The notes under the pieces were generated by a model. That model was not told the DNA's origin, ran no database searches, and saw nothing but the letters and a program-made list of their open reading frames with translations. 55,721 bases of DNA, taken from the NCBI GenBank assembly GCA_964477085.1, contig CAYZDF010000012.1, forward strand, positions 1-55,721, read 5' to 3'. Source of the stretch: Dichloromethanomonas sp964477085 (lineage in GTDB: Bacteria > Bacillota > Desulfitobacteriia > Desulfitobacteriales > Syntrophobotulaceae). Positions 24,964-35,780 of the stretch are shown piece by piece. Position numbers and translations under genes: made by a program. The first letter of the stretch is position 1. Each line of letters starts with the position of its first letter.

Positions 24964-27900
24964 CTAATAGCGAATGATCTCACTATTATCAAACAGATAA
25001 ATATACTTCTCCTTAACCCTTTTTCCTGTAAGAGCTTCCAAAGCACGTACATAATACTGAATCTGAGTCCGATACCTTTCGGCAATTACCTCCATTCCGT
25101 TCTCAGGGACAAAATCGGTCTTATAGTCAATCAAAACCAACCCGTCAGGCTCTGCAAAGAAACAATCGATAACCCCCTGCAGAAGAACGCTCTCGCCCTG
25201 ATAACATTCCCCATCCACTTCCCGAAAAACTTCGCCACACGGAAGCTCCAGGTTAAAAGGTACTTCCCGCTGAACAATCTCGGAAAGAAGCATCCTTTTG
25301 CCCAAAAGGGAATTAAAGAAACTATCAATACGATCAGGATCGACACTTGCCGCTTGTTCCCTGGTCAGCAGATCCTTTTCAACCATCTGCTTGATCTGTT
25401 CTTCCACATTACTGTTCCTCAGATCCAAATGCTGCATCACAAAATGCATGGCCGTACCAGCTTCGGCAGCATTTAAACCTTTCTTATTTTCAAGGAATAA
25501 GGGTTTTTTCATCTTGATATTACGGGTTTGAGGCTCTTGTTCTTCCTCGAAACGCCTTTTCAGCTCGGTCACGGATACTTTAGCCGGTACCCTGGAAATC
25601 TTGGAATAAGGGTATTCCCAGGAAAGCTTTCGGATGGCAACCTGCAGCAATGAGTTATAATCGTTTCTCTCTTCAGCAGGATTGATTGCCTCTTCCGTCC
25701 AACTTATGCTATCCAGACCATCAAGCCATGTCAGAAAATCATCCGACATCTCATCCTCAACCCGTCGGCAATACACGTCTCGTTTCCCCCAGGTTCGAAC
25801 CGTCCAGTCTGAGGTTTCCGGGTATCTGAGCAGTGCCGGAGCGATCCAGTCCAGATATCTTTCACCTTTGATTATTTCATAGGCGGGAAGCTTATCCCCT
25901 TCTACAGCAGTGCAGGCATTCCATCTCTCTACCGCCTTTTGCACATTACTTACAGCACCGGTAACAATCAACTTTTCTCTGGCTCGGGTTAAAGCAACAT
26001 AGAGTATCCGCATTTCTTCCGAAAGGGTCTCAGATTTGATTTTTTCCCGTATGGCCTCCTTAGGCAGCGATGGATAAGCCAGCCTCAAACGATGATCCAC
26101 GACATCAGGTCCGAACCCCAGCTCCTGATGGAGTAAAATACTCTTATTCATATCCTGAAGGTTAAACTTTTTGCCGCAGCCGGCAAGAATTACCACCGGA
26201 AACTCTAACCCTTTGCTTTTATGAATGCTCATAATACGAACGACATTATCATTTTCGCCGAGAATCTTGGCACTTCCCATATCACCTTTGCTGGATTTGA
26301 GTTTATCAATAAAGTTAATGAAGTTAAATAATCCTTTATAACTTGTTTCTTCATATTGTCTGGCTCGTTCAAACAAAATCCGCAAATTGGCTTTCCGTTG
26401 TTCGCCATTGGGCATAGCGCCGACAATTCCGAAGTAGCCGGTGTCTGTATACAGATGCCATAATAGCTGGTCAGTGGACATATAGAAGGACATTTCCTGC
26501 CACTGTCTGAGCTTGCTCACAAAGCTGGCTGCTTTCAGGACTGTCTCAAGAGCCTGGTCTGACATCAACTGACCAGTATCAATAGAATTGGAACGGTCTG
26601 CCAGGGTTTGGAGGGCATCATAAAGAGGCCCCTTACGCAGCGTTAAGCGTAACTCAGCAAGGTCATCCGTTGTAAAAGAGAACAGCGGAGATCTCAACAC
26701 CGCCAGTAAGGGAATGTCTTGAAGCGGATTATCGATGACTTGTAAAAGAGATAAGATGACTTGGATTTCTGCCGTTCTGAAAAAACCGGTACCTGTATCT
26801 GCAAATGCCGGTATCCCGGCTCCAGCCAATTCTTCCTGAAATACTTCAGCCCAGTTCTTCGTCGTCCGTAACAGGATAACGATATCCTTGTAAGCCACTT
26901 CCCTGTACCTTTGAGCCCTCTTGTCGTAAACCGAAAAAATCCTACCTTCATCATCCGGTTGCATCAGTTCCCTGATTCGCCGTGCTACAAGCCGCGCTTC
27001 GCACTGGATGCTATCAAGCATCTCTTCTTCCAGATCATCATCTTGAGAAGTGTCGTCCCCGCCTTGTACTTCTTCCGTTTCGTCTTCAACGTTTTGCCGG
27101 CGACCCAGTTCAGAAGTCAGCTCAGCGTGACGGTCACCCGTTTCAATCAGATGAAATTCGGCTGTTCCTCCAACCGTCCGGTTTTCCTCCAGGTTTTCTT
27201 CATAGACAGCTCCCGGGTTCAAAGCTTCTTCATCGGTATAATCAAGTTCGCCTGCAGTAACCGACATGATTTGCTTAAAGAGAAAATTGACAGCGCTAAC
27301 GACCTCTTGACGGCTTCTGAAGTTTTTGAATAAAAGAATCTTACGATAGAGACTTGTCTTTTGCAGAGAATACGTATGGTATTTTTCCAGGAATAATTCC
27401 GGTTTGGCCTGCCTGAAACGATAGATACTCTGTTTGACGTCGCCCACCATAAACACGTTCGGAACCGCTGGCTGGTCCTTGGCGATCATCTTGATAATAA
27501 CCTCCTGAACGAAGTTGATATCCTGATATTCATCGACGAGAATCTCAGCAAAACGCTCTTTATAGCCTAAGGCAGCCTTAGAGGGTCTCATCTCGCCTTG
27601 TTCGTCCTCATGGGTAAGGATCTGAAGGCTATAATGCTCCAGATCATTAAAATCAACAATGGATTTGTCTCTCTTCTTCGCAGCGTATTTCTCACTAAAA
27701 GACAGAACCAAGCGGGTCAAAGACTGCAGGACAGAATAAAGCTTTTGCAGATCACTCCATATTACATCTGAATCCGCCCAGAAATAACGATCCTTTATCT
27801 TACCTAATCTTTTTTTGGTGTCATCTCTGATCGTTTTCACATACTCCTGTTTTTCTTTATCGGCGTCTTTCCCAGCGGGTGATAGTTTATTGAATTCCAG

Positions 27901-28755
27901 GCTTTGAAAAGTACCAAAAAATTCATCCCATTGGTACTCCTTTTCAGCTGTACACAAATCCACAATCTTGGTGATCACGGAGAGTTCTTCGCTGAAAACG
28001 GGAAGGTATCGGTCCAGACCAGAGTCACTCAGGATGATATCCACCGCCCTAGACATATTTTCTTTTATCCCTTCAAGAGAGATCTTTACCGATTCCAGCA
28101 GGACCTTACCCCAGGGTGTTGTGGCAAAATCAATCTCCTCAGCTCTGCCAAAACGGTCAGCCATCTCTTTTAACCATTTTTCCGGCTGTGGACTGCTTTG
28201 GGTAAAATGATATAGATTTAAAACCATCTCCTGGATGACTTGATCATCTCTGTTTCCGCCATACCACTCCAAGAGTTCAAAAAAATCCTCGCTGCCGGTT
28301 ACATCCTCATACTGCTCCTCAAAAAGCTCCTGGAGAACTTCCATCTTCATCAGAGAGGCTTCGGTTTCATCTGCGATGCGAAAACCGGGATCAATATCCA
28401 GTTCATGAAAATGACTCCGGATAACTTCCAGACAGAATGAGTGAATAGTTGTAATACTGGCTTTATTGAGCAAAGTTAATTGCCGTTGAATCTGCCTGGA
28501 TTCCGGATTATTTTCCAGGGCAGCGGAAATGGCCTGGGCGATCCTCTCTCTCATTTCGGTGGCTGCAGCATTGGTAAAAGTAACCACCAGGAGTTTGTCA
28601 ATATCAATCGGCTCAGGGTCACTTGTAATCTTCTGGATGATCCTTTCTACGAGTACGGCTGTTTTACCGGCACCGGCGGCGGCAGCCACAATAAGGTTGC
28701 AATCCCTGGCAGCGATAACCTCCATCTGCTCTTTCGTCCATGTCGTATCACCCAT
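24964..28755 (-). CDS. addA: ATP-dependent helicase/nuclease subunit A
   Basis: Large subunit of AddAB, which processes double-strand breaks up to a Chi site for RecA loading. UvrD-type helicase motifs are visible: Walker A AAAGAGKTAVL near residue 25, VDEYQDIN, GDVKQSIYRFRQA, SIHKSKGLEFPVV and YVALTRAREKL. A RecB-type nuclease domain at the C-terminus carries LIDYKTDF. 1263 residues, full length. Its ATG overlaps the addB stop (TAATG), typical of the addB-addA order in Firmicutes. Confidence 0.97.
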   Translation of the reverse strand: MGDTTWTKEQMEVIAARDCNLIVAAAAGAGKTAVLVERIIQKITSDPEPIDIDKLLVVTFTNAAATEMRERIAQAISAALENNPESRQIQRQLTLLNKASITTIHSFCLEVIRSHFHELDIDPGFRIADETEASLMKMEVLQELFEEQYEDVTGSEDFFELLEWYGGNRDDQVIQEMVLNLYHFTQSSPQPEKWLKEMADRFGRAEEIDFATTPWGKVLLESVKISLEGIKENMSRAVDIILSDSGLDRYLPVFSEELSVITKIVDLCTAEKEYQWDEFFGTFQSLEFNKLSPAGKDADKEKQEYVKTIRDDTKKRLGKIKDRYFWADSDVIWSDLQKLYSVLQSLTRLVLSFSEKYAAKKRDKSIVDFNDLEHYSLQILTHEDEQGEMRPSKAALGYKERFAEILVDEYQDINFVQEVIIKMIAKDQPAVPNVFMVGDVKQSIYRFRQAKPELFLEKYHTYSLQKTSLYRKILLFKNFRSRQEVVSAVNFLFKQIMSVTAGELDYTDEEALNPGAVYEENLEENRTVGGTAEFHLIETGDRHAELTSELGRRQNVEDETEEVQGGDDTSQDDDLEEEMLDSIQCEARLVARRIRELMQPDDEGRIFSVYDKRAQRYREVAYKDIVILLRTTKNWAEVFQEELAGAGIPAFADTGTGFFRTAEIQVILSLLQVIDNPLQDIPLLAVLRSPLFSFTTDDLAELRLTLRKGPLYDALQTLADRSNSIDTGQLMSDQALETVLKAASFVSKLRQWQEMSFYMSTDQLLWHLYTDTGYFGIVGAMPNGEQRKANLRILFERARQYEETSYKGLFNFINFIDKLKSSKGDMGSAKILGENDNVVRIMSIHKSKGLEFPVVILAGCGKKFNLQDMNKSILLHQELGFGPDVVDHRLRLAYPSLPKEAIREKIKSETLSEEMRILYVALTRAREKLIVTGAVSNVQKAVERWNACTAVEGDKLPAYEIIKGERYLDWIAPALLRYPETSDWTVRTWGKRDVYCRRVEDEMSDDFLTWLDGLDSISWTEEAINPAEERNDYNSLLQVAIRKLSWEYPYSKISRVPAKVSVTELKRRFEEEQEPQTRNIKMKKPLFLENKKGLNAAEAGTAMHFVMQHLDLRNSNVEEQIKQMVEKDLLTREQAASVDPDRIDSFFNSLLGKRMLLSEIVQREVPFNLELPCGEVFREVDGECYQGESVLLQGVIDCFFAEPDGLVLIDYKTDFVPENGMEVIAERYRTQIQYYVRALEALTGKRVKEKYIYLFDNSEIIRY

Positions 28756-31700
28756 TACTGATCACCGCCTTCTTGAGCCATCAAATCCCAAATGATCTCA
28801 TCTTTGTGTTCATGAAGAAACTTAAACGTGTTTTCTTTTAGGGTCGTGTCAAACTGACAGACAGCAGCATACTGACAGTACTTACAGGATGTCTCTTTCT
28901 TTTTCTTAAAAGGTTGGATGGCAACATTACCGCGCATAATCTCATCACAGAGATTCTGCAGGTGTTTGCGCACATATTTCCGGATAAGATAGAATTGTTC
29001 CAGCGTAGCTGCAGATGACTTCCCAAGGATATCTCCTCTGTTGATCCTTGCAGGAATGATAAGCGATGACCCGTTGATGGTCTTGTCCATTTCTTTGACC
29101 AGTTTCACATCGGCCAAGATCAGACCCTTCATCCGAAGCTGCTTCATGATAGCCTCTTCAACCTTTTCCTCCGACAGCTTACCATTGGCTTTGATGATGG
29201 GATCATCAATTCTGAAATACAGTACCCCTCCAGGCAGAAGCGGCGTCCCTAATCCAACCTCACCATCCCACAAAGCATCCAGATACGTTAAAAGTTGGAT
29301 TTGAATACCATAGTAGACATCGGCTAGTTTAAAATCCTTGTTACCGGATTTGTAATCGACAATTCTTAAGTATGTTCCTTCTTCCGTCTGTAAAGCATCC
29401 ACCCGATCAATTCTGCCAATCAGATTGATCTTCTGCCCGGATTCCAGTTCAATGACAATGGGAGGAAACTTTTCCTTCTCCCCAAAACCCAGCTCATAGC
29501 CTACCGGTTCAAAATTACTGCGCCGGATATGTTCCGCTATGAGCCATACTGCTCTAGTCACGACGCGCTTGAGCCGTAAGATGAGCGTAGAATATCTTTT
29601 AGATGTCGTCAGTCCCGAATCTGCACCTTCCATTTTTTCTAAGATCTCATCAACGATCTGAGATACTTTTTCACCGCACCACTCTCGATCAAAATCTCTC
29701 CAGGAGATGTTGTTTTCAGTGACATATAAGGAGAATTTTTCAATCACTGTATGCATAAAGGTTCCGACATCAGGTGAACTCATCCGATAGATTTTTCTTT
29801 CTCTGGCACCTAATCCATATTGAACGTAGAAGGCAAACGGGCAATGAGAGTATTTTTCCAGTCTGGAAACACTGGCCTGAGCGGGATTACCGTACAAAGC
29901 CATGACCTTGTCAGAACTGACAGCGTCCGCAACATTACGGTAAAGCACAGCTTTCTTAAGAGATGTACATTTGTCCAACCATCCCTCTTGAGCTGTATAC
30001 CATCGGTAGATATCCTGCCAAATGGGATGGATCTCCTTCCCTTCAGCTCTCTGCCTTAAAGCTCTGACCAAAAGTTTAAAAGAAGGTGATTTCCCTGCAA
30101 CCAATTCGATTTCTCCCTCAGTGGATATCGGCGCCAGGATGTTGCTGGTCTCTGATACGCGGGGAAAAAGCTTTCTCAGGCGGGAGATGATGATGGAAGG
30201 GCGCATACTCTTGCCTTCCTGATCAGCGATAGGCCAGCTGATATGAAGATATTGACTGGAGGTGGTTAAGGTCTTATAGACCAGATATTGTTCCTCAAAG
30301 GCCTGGGTTCTGGTATCATTGGCCAGTTCGATACCTGCCCGATTCAGAATAGCTCTGTCCGAGTCTGAAAGGATGCCCTCTTCCAGAATCGTGGAGGGAA
30401 AGACGCCATCATTAACACCCATCAGGAATAAGGCTTTGATATCATGGCTCTTGGAACGTTCTACACTGCCGACAAGCACCTGATCCAGAGAAGCTGGTAT
30501 AAGTCCCACTTGATACTGGCTTAGGCCAATCTTAAGCACTTGGCTAAATCTCTCCAAGCCAACGGTTTCTTCACTCATAACTTCAACAGTCTGGTCAAAA
30601 ACGTCCATTATAATATTCCAAATCTGGGCATACGTATTAGCCAGCTCCAACTGTCCATTGTACTGAAATTGTTCGATAATACCCTCAATCCTGGCTGGCA
30701 CCCCGATGGAATAGAAGAACTCATGCAAAGCAGTACAAATTTCTAAAGCTTTTCTTCTGCCCCGTGTTTTATCCCTAAATGCCAGCAACGGCCAAGTGAT
30801 CTCTGCTCTGATTTGATTGATCTCCAGCAACATTTCCTTATTCTTTTCCAGATCTCTTTCATCGGGGATCAGATCGGGACTCATCTTCCATTCTTCATCC
30901 TTGGTCCAGCGATTCCCTCGGATGCCACAGGCTAAGACATAGTTTTCAATTCGATCAATGCTTTCTCGTTTAATCCCCGTCAGTCCTGTCTTCAGATAGC
31001 GGAATACAGCTTCATAAGACCACTGCTCATTAAAGATATCTAACATTGAAAGGACCATCTGAACCAAAGGGTGGTCGGTAATAGCAACCTTCTGATCTAA
31101 AAAGTACGGTATCTCATACTCGTCAAAAATAACCCGGATCAGTCCTTCATAACCCTCCAGATTGCCGGTGACAACCGCGATATCCCGATACCGTAGTCCC
31201 TTATCTCTGCAGAGATGAACGATCTTTCGTGCAATTGCTTCGATCTCCGAGAAGGGATTGACCGAGGAAAACAAAGTGATATCACTTGTAATCTCCTGGT
31301 AAATCTGATAGGGGAAAGCCTGAAAGTAACGTTCCAAATGGGAAAGTTCGGGACTTTCCATAAAACGCGGTAAAGGTTGTCCTTTCAGCTCGATAGATGA
31401 TTCCACTTCTGCTCCGATTTCCTGGGCGATAGCTATCAGTCTCTTGTAAGCCTTCTTGACAGCAGAAAAAACATCCGTTGCTTCGGCTGTTCTTTCTAAA
31501 GAATCTGTACAAAGGGAAATGGTAATCCTCTTGGCTTTGTTGAGCAATTGGGTAATGACTTTATATTCCTGAGGGGTAAAACCTGAAAATCCATCAATCC
31601 AAATCTCAGCATTATCCCAAATATCTGTTAGCGGGATTTTCCTGGCCGCCAGACCCAGATCATCATCGGCGTCCCTATATCTTTCAGAGAGCATATTTTC

Positions 31701-32201
31701 ATATTCAGCATAGATTATACTGATCTCCGTCAGTTTTTCTTTCAGAAAATCGCCTTCCTCCAGATCTGCAGCCACTTTCTCCAGAATTTCAGGCGAAATA
31801 TCGTACCGTTTGAACTCATTAATCAACGTGGATATCGTATCGACAAAACCTTCACGGTTGGCTGCTTTGCCGAATACCTTCAGATTGGCTTTATACTTAT
31901 CCAGGATCCGATAGAGAATCATGCACTTGCCCGCCGAGTGGAGATGCGGATAGGTTATACCACCTACCTGGTTAAATACCCTGAAGGCCAGACGACGGAA
32001 ACTGAGAACCTCGGTCGTCATGATGCCGCCTGTTCCTAATACCTTGATCAGATCTCTCTCAGCTTGAAACGTATATTGTTCAGGTACTAATAAGACTAAA
32101 GGAGAGGAAGTTCCGCCATCCAGATTCTTTCTTATCTCCTTGAGGCCGTATGTGGTTTTGCCACTACCTGACCTTCCATAAATTATCCTTAATTTTTTCA
32201 T
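28755..32201 (-). CDS. addB: ATP-dependent helicase/nuclease subunit B
   Basis: Partner of AddA. The N-terminus has a Walker A GRSGSGKTTYG but a degenerate helicase core; in known AddB proteins this part reads Chi. The C-terminal nuclease has RIVDYKSGNKDF. Four cysteines that bind a [4Fe-4S] cluster are visible: one in YSHCPFAFY (about residue 800) and three in CKYCQYAAVCQF near the end. 1148 residues, full length. GGGGAG precedes the ATG. First gene of the addBA pair. Confidence 0.97.
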   Translation of the reverse strand: MKKLRIIYGRSGSGKTTYGLKEIRKNLDGGTSSPLVLLVPEQYTFQAERDLIKVLGTGGIMTTEVLSFRRLAFRVFNQVGGITYPHLHSAGKCMILYRILDKYKANLKVFGKAANREGFVDTISTLINEFKRYDISPEILEKVAADLEEGDFLKEKLTEISIIYAEYENMLSERYRDADDDLGLAARKIPLTDIWDNAEIWIDGFSGFTPQEYKVITQLLNKAKRITISLCTDSLERTAEATDVFSAVKKAYKRLIAIAQEIGAEVESSIELKGQPLPRFMESPELSHLERYFQAFPYQIYQEITSDITLFSSVNPFSEIEAIARKIVHLCRDKGLRYRDIAVVTGNLEGYEGLIRVIFDEYEIPYFLDQKVAITDHPLVQMVLSMLDIFNEQWSYEAVFRYLKTGLTGIKRESIDRIENYVLACGIRGNRWTKDEEWKMSPDLIPDERDLEKNKEMLLEINQIRAEITWPLLAFRDKTRGRRKALEICTALHEFFYSIGVPARIEGIIEQFQYNGQLELANTYAQIWNIIMDVFDQTVEVMSEETVGLERFSQVLKIGLSQYQVGLIPASLDQVLVGSVERSKSHDIKALFLMGVNDGVFPSTILEEGILSDSDRAILNRAGIELANDTRTQAFEEQYLVYKTLTTSSQYLHISWPIADQEGKSMRPSIIISRLRKLFPRVSETSNILAPISTEGEIELVAGKSPSFKLLVRALRQRAEGKEIHPIWQDIYRWYTAQEGWLDKCTSLKKAVLYRNVADAVSSDKVMALYGNPAQASVSRLEKYSHCPFAFYVQYGLGARERKIYRMSSPDVGTFMHTVIEKFSLYVTENNISWRDFDREWCGEKVSQIVDEILEKMEGADSGLTTSKRYSTLILRLKRVVTRAVWLIAEHIRRSNFEPVGYELGFGEKEKFPPIVIELESGQKINLIGRIDRVDALQTEEGTYLRIVDYKSGNKDFKLADVYYGIQIQLLTYLDALWDGEVGLGTPLLPGGVLYFRIDDPIIKANGKLSEEKVEEAIMKQLRMKGLILADVKLVKEMDKTINGSSLIIPARINRGDILGKSSAATLEQFYLIRKYVRKHLQNLCDEIMRGNVAIQPFKKKKETSCKYCQYAAVCQFDTTLKENTFKFLHEHKDEIIWDLMAQEGGDQ

Positions 32202-32288
32202 CGTATTCTCCCCATTCTTATACCCTCAATTATACCTTATTGACGTGTAATTTTGACATATCTTTATTAAAACGACAAAGTAAGTACT

Positions 32289-32299
32289 TGTGATTCACA
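32289..32299. promoter_or_regulatory. small palindrome upstream of the flavoprotein gene
   Basis: TGTGATTCACA is a perfect 11-base dyad 76 bases before the flavoprotein start. The half-site TGTGA resembles CRP/FNR-family sites, but the spacing is much shorter than normal for that family, so the assignment is weak. Confidence 0.25.
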
Positions 32300-32374
32300 C
32301 TTGTATTGTATTATCCTTAAAAGAAGAATCAGATTCTTTTAACAATCTATTATAATTAAAAAGGGGTAATTGGT

Positions 32375-32953
32375 TTGAAAGTCGTTGCCTTTAACGGTAG
32401 TCCCAGACATAACGGTAATACAGCTCAGAGTATTAAGATAGTACTGGCCGAATTAGAAAAAGAAGGGATCGAAACGGAATTCGTTCAATTGGGCGGACGG
32501 AAGGTATTTGGCTGTCTGGCTTGTGGAAAGTGCCGGGAGAATAAAGACAATCTCTGTGTGCGTAAAGACGATGAGATGAATAGTTTTATTCAAAAGATGC
32601 AGGAAGCAGACGGTATTATCATCGGTTCTCCGACTTACTTCAGCAATGTAACCACAGAGGTCAAAGCTCTGATTGACCGCTGTGGTTATGTCAACAGATC
32701 CAATGGAGGAATCATGCTCAGAGACAAGGTTGGAACAGCCGTCGTATCAGCTCGCCGGGCCGGAGCCAATTTCACTTACGCTGCCATCAACTTTTTCTTT
32801 GGGATCTCCGAGATGACGATCGCAAGTTCAAGTTATTGGAATATGACTTTGTCACTTCAACCAGGGGATGTGCAAAAAGATACTGAAGGTATGGCTACCT
32901 TTGAAACCTTAGGACGAAAAATGGCCAAACTTTTAAAGCAAACACGCAAGTAA
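32375..32953 (+). CDS. flavodoxin-family FMN reductase / iron-sulfur flavoprotein-like
   Basis: A 192-residue flavodoxin-fold protein. The FMN phosphate loop is FNGSPRHNGNTAQS near the N-terminus and the flavin-ring loop is GSPTYFSNVTTEVKALIDR near residue 90. A FGCLACGKCRENKDNLC segment (about 48-64) has a compact cysteine motif like the cluster site of iron-sulfur flavoproteins, so a [4Fe-4S] cluster is possible. The start is TTG32375 with AAGGGG upstream. It stands alone and may pass electrons to or from ferredoxin or reduce quinones or metals. Confidence 0.85.
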   Translation: MKVVAFNGSPRHNGNTAQSIKIVLAELEKEGIETEFVQLGGRKVFGCLACGKCRENKDNLCVRKDDEMNSFIQKMQEADGIIIGSPTYFSNVTTEVKALIDRCGYVNRSNGGIMLRDKVGTAVVSARRAGANFTYAAINFFFGISEMTIASSSYWNMTLSLQPGDVQKDTEGMATFETLGRKMAKLLKQTRK

Positions 32954-32979
32954 AAAATGACACAAAAAAGGTACAAAAA

Positions 32980-33012
32980 AATGGGAGCATTACGTTTTAG
33001 CGTGCTCCCATT
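32980..33012 (+). terminator. intrinsic terminator after the flavoprotein gene
   Basis: Arms AATGGGAGCA (32980-32989) and TGCTCCCATT (33003-33012) form a perfect 10-bp stem followed by TTCATTATTC. It lies 27 bases after the stop. Confidence 0.8.
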
Positions 33013-33107
33013 TTCATTATTCTTTGTCAATTTTCACTGTTATTCTAAGACGCAAATTATTATTGTTTGAGTCATTAACTGCCCGTTAGTCTTGATGTTA
33101 TATTGTC

Positions 33108-33560
33108 TTATTCAATTTGATTATTGGTAAATCCTTGAATTAGTTCAACGAGTGCCGATTCAAAACGTTGATCATCCTCTTTGGTCCGCTTCCTGGGGTT
33201 TGCAGTCCTTCCCCCTCCCCGACGTACCTTCTGGCCGAGAAAGCGTTCAAAGAGAAGTTTATCGATATTGTAGTCGGAAAATACAAGGCCATTTTGATTC
33301 AAAGCCTTGGCTTTCTTTCCCAGGACAAGTGCCGCCAGTCCATAATCCTGCGTCACAACAAGATCATCCTTGGTTAACAGCCTCATGATGGCCAAGTCAA
33401 CGCTATCACTGCCTTTTTCCACGGTAATAATCATGCAATAGGAATCCCGCAGTTCATGAGATGTATCGATGATCATCGTCACAGGAATCTTGTATCTTTT
33501 GGCTATCCTTATTATGATATCTTTCACCGGACAGGCGTCTGCATCAACGAGTATTTGCAT
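33108..33560 (-). CDS. YaiI/YqxD-family protein (UPF0178)
   Basis: A 150-residue protein with the family N-terminus MQILVDADACPVKDII and later VTQDYGLAALVL, as in PIN-like NYN proteins of the UPF0178 group. Conserved Asp residues at 6, 8 and about 76 resemble the metal site of PIN-domain nucleases. The C-terminus has RRGGGRTANP. The cellular role is unknown; RNA cleavage is plausible from the fold. GAAGAGG precedes the ATG. The 262 bases between it and recQ hold no visible gene. Confidence 0.87.
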   Translation of the reverse strand: MQILVDADACPVKDIIIRIAKRYKIPVTMIIDTSHELRDSYCMIITVEKGSDSVDLAIMRLLTKDDLVVTQDYGLAALVLGKKAKALNQNGLVFSDYNIDKLLFERFLGQKVRRGGGRTANPRKRTKEDDQRFESALVELIQGFTNNQIE

Positions 33561-33822
33561 CTAAACCTCTTCCTTGATTATTTATAATCTTTTACAATAC
33601 TATCTTAATCTTTTATCATATACGTCATAAAATGACACTATAATTTCTTTCATCTTACATTTTATCAATGGTTTAGTAAACTTAGACCTCCTAATATTAA
33701 GTAAACGCCATAAAAAAGCGGACGGTCTCATCCAATCTCAGCAGCTTACCTGTATTAAAATCTATACTTCTAGAAAGAATCTTCAAGAAATGAAGGATAG
33801 GTTAATTTATCGCGCATGATAT

Positions 33823-35601
33823 TCAGGAGCTTTTTGCCATTCTTATCTCCGTCAGAAACTTTTCACCATACTTTACCAGTTTCCGCTCTCCTACACCGTT
33901 GATCTTCAGCATCGCATGCTTATCTTGAGGGCAGATATTCGCCATCTCCCTTAGCGTACTATCCTGGAAGATCATATAGGGTGGCAGTCCTTCCTCTTGA
34001 GCAATAATCCGACGCAGGGCGCGAAGTCTTTCAAAGATTTTTTCCGCATCATCTAAACTTGCTTTTTCCTCTGAGACCAGCTGAATCTGATAGACTTTTT
34101 CCTCCCCCTTAAGTACCGGGACAGCTTTCTGCGTCAGCTTAATGACAGGATACTGACCGGCAGAAACCTGAAGATATCCTTCAGCTGCCAGGAAGTTGAT
34201 CAAGTCTTTAATAGCCTGTAAGGGCATATCCTTCATGATGCTATGGGTGGATAGCCTGTCGAATCTCATTTCCACGATCTTCTTGTTCATTGAGCCTTTG
34301 AGAACCTCTGCAACCATGGTCATACCGAATCTGCCCTGAAGACGATAAACACAGGAAAGAACCTTCTGCGCATTAACCGTGACATCAACTTTTGTCTTTT
34401 GTTCCTCACAGTTACTGCAGTTCTCACATCGGTCCGAAACATTTTCCTCACCAAAATACTCGAGGATCGTTTTCCTGAGACAGCGCGAAGCATGACAATA
34501 GTCCACCATGGCCTGCAGCTTTTTATATTCGTTAGCCTGGCGCAGCGGATTGCTTATACTTTCTTCAATTAATAGTTTCTGGATCTGAACGTCCTGAGGC
34601 CCGTAAAGCAGGATACATTCTGATGCTTCCCCATCGCGTCCTGCTCTCCCTGCCTCCTGATAGTACGATTCCATGTTTTTAGGCATATTGTAATGGATAA
34701 CGAAGCGTACATTGGACTTATCGATGCCCATCCCGAAGGCATTGGTAGCCACTATGACAGCAATATCATCATAGATGAATTTTTCCTGATTATCTTTTCT
34801 TTCCTGATCATTCATCCCTGCATGGTAACGCCCTACCGCTAACCCGCGATCCTTCAGCACGGAATACAGCTTGTCTACTTCTTTACGGGTAGCCACATAG
34901 ATAATCCCAGAGTCTTGGGGGTGGTATTCCATATAATGCAAGACAAACGATTTTTTATTCTCGCCTTTTAAAACGGTGAACTTGAGGTTGGGGCGGTCAA
35001 ACCCCGTAATAAATATGTTGGGAGCTTTTAAACCCAACCGCTTGACAATATCCTCCTTCACTTCCTCGGTGGCCGTTGCCGTAAAAGCACCGACCAGAGG
35101 CCGTTCAGGCAGAAGCTGCAAGAATTGATTAATCCTTAAGTAACTGGGACGAAAATCATGCCCCCATTGTGAAACACAGTGAGCCTCATCCACAGCGACA
35201 AAACCGATAGGCAATGTAACAAGCATCTCCAGAAATTCCTCAGATTCCAGTCGTTCCGGCGCTAAATACACCAGTTTGAAATCCCCTCGTTCTATCCGCT
35301 GCATCCGTGACCAGGTCTCTTTGCGTGACAGGGAGCTATTGATAAAGGTTCCGGGAACCCCTGTTTGCACAAGGTTATCGACTTGGTCTTTCATCAAGGA
35401 GATCAGGGGCGATATGACCAGGGTAATGCCTTCCGATAAAAGCGCCGGAATTTGATAAGTAATGGATTTACCTGCTCCTGTTGGCATAATGGCTAATGTA
35501 TCGTGATTTTCCAAAAGACTTTGGATAACCTTCTCCTGGCCTCCCTTAAAGTCCTGATAACCAAAATACTGTTGTAAAACCTCTTTCGCCTGCCTGATCA
35601 T
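33823..35601 (-). CDS. recQ: ATP-dependent DNA helicase RecQ
   Basis: 3'-5' DNA helicase for recombination and repair. Motif I is MPTGAGKSITYQ, motif II VDEAHCVSQWGHDFRPSY, and motif VI YYQEAGRAGRDG. A zinc site follows (CLRKTILEYF, then CENCSNC), then the RQC winged helix and a C-terminal HRDC domain (about 510-590). About 592 residues, matching bacterial RecQ. I chose ATG35601, which has AAAGGAG seven bases upstream; an in-frame start at 35619 lies before that site. A 12-base palindrome (GAAGATATCTTC, 35696-35707) sits in the promoter region. Confidence 0.96.
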   Translation of the reverse strand: MIRQAKEVLQQYFGYQDFKGGQEKVIQSLLENHDTLAIMPTGAGKSITYQIPALLSEGITLVISPLISLMKDQVDNLVQTGVPGTFINSSLSRKETWSRMQRIERGDFKLVYLAPERLESEEFLEMLVTLPIGFVAVDEAHCVSQWGHDFRPSYLRINQFLQLLPERPLVGAFTATATEEVKEDIVKRLGLKAPNIFITGFDRPNLKFTVLKGENKKSFVLHYMEYHPQDSGIIYVATRKEVDKLYSVLKDRGLAVGRYHAGMNDQERKDNQEKFIYDDIAVIVATNAFGMGIDKSNVRFVIHYNMPKNMESYYQEAGRAGRDGEASECILLYGPQDVQIQKLLIEESISNPLRQANEYKKLQAMVDYCHASRCLRKTILEYFGEENVSDRCENCSNCEEQKTKVDVTVNAQKVLSCVYRLQGRFGMTMVAEVLKGSMNKKIVEMRFDRLSTHSIMKDMPLQAIKDLINFLAAEGYLQVSAGQYPVIKLTQKAVPVLKGEEKVYQIQLVSEEKASLDDAEKIFERLRALRRIIAQEEGLPPYMIFQDSTLREMANICPQDKHAMLKINGVGERKLVKYGEKFLTEIRMAKSS

Positions 35602-35780
35602 AAACAATCTCCTTTGCACAACCTCTTGGCCATAATCCCTTGGGTATTACTTTTATTTTACGATAATTTGTTGAAAATACCAGTAGATTAATAACGAAGA
35701 TATCTTCTTTAGGGAACTGATATCGTATATACTGGAGATAACACGGAGTATTTCTATTATTTATTAAAGGGAAGGGATAA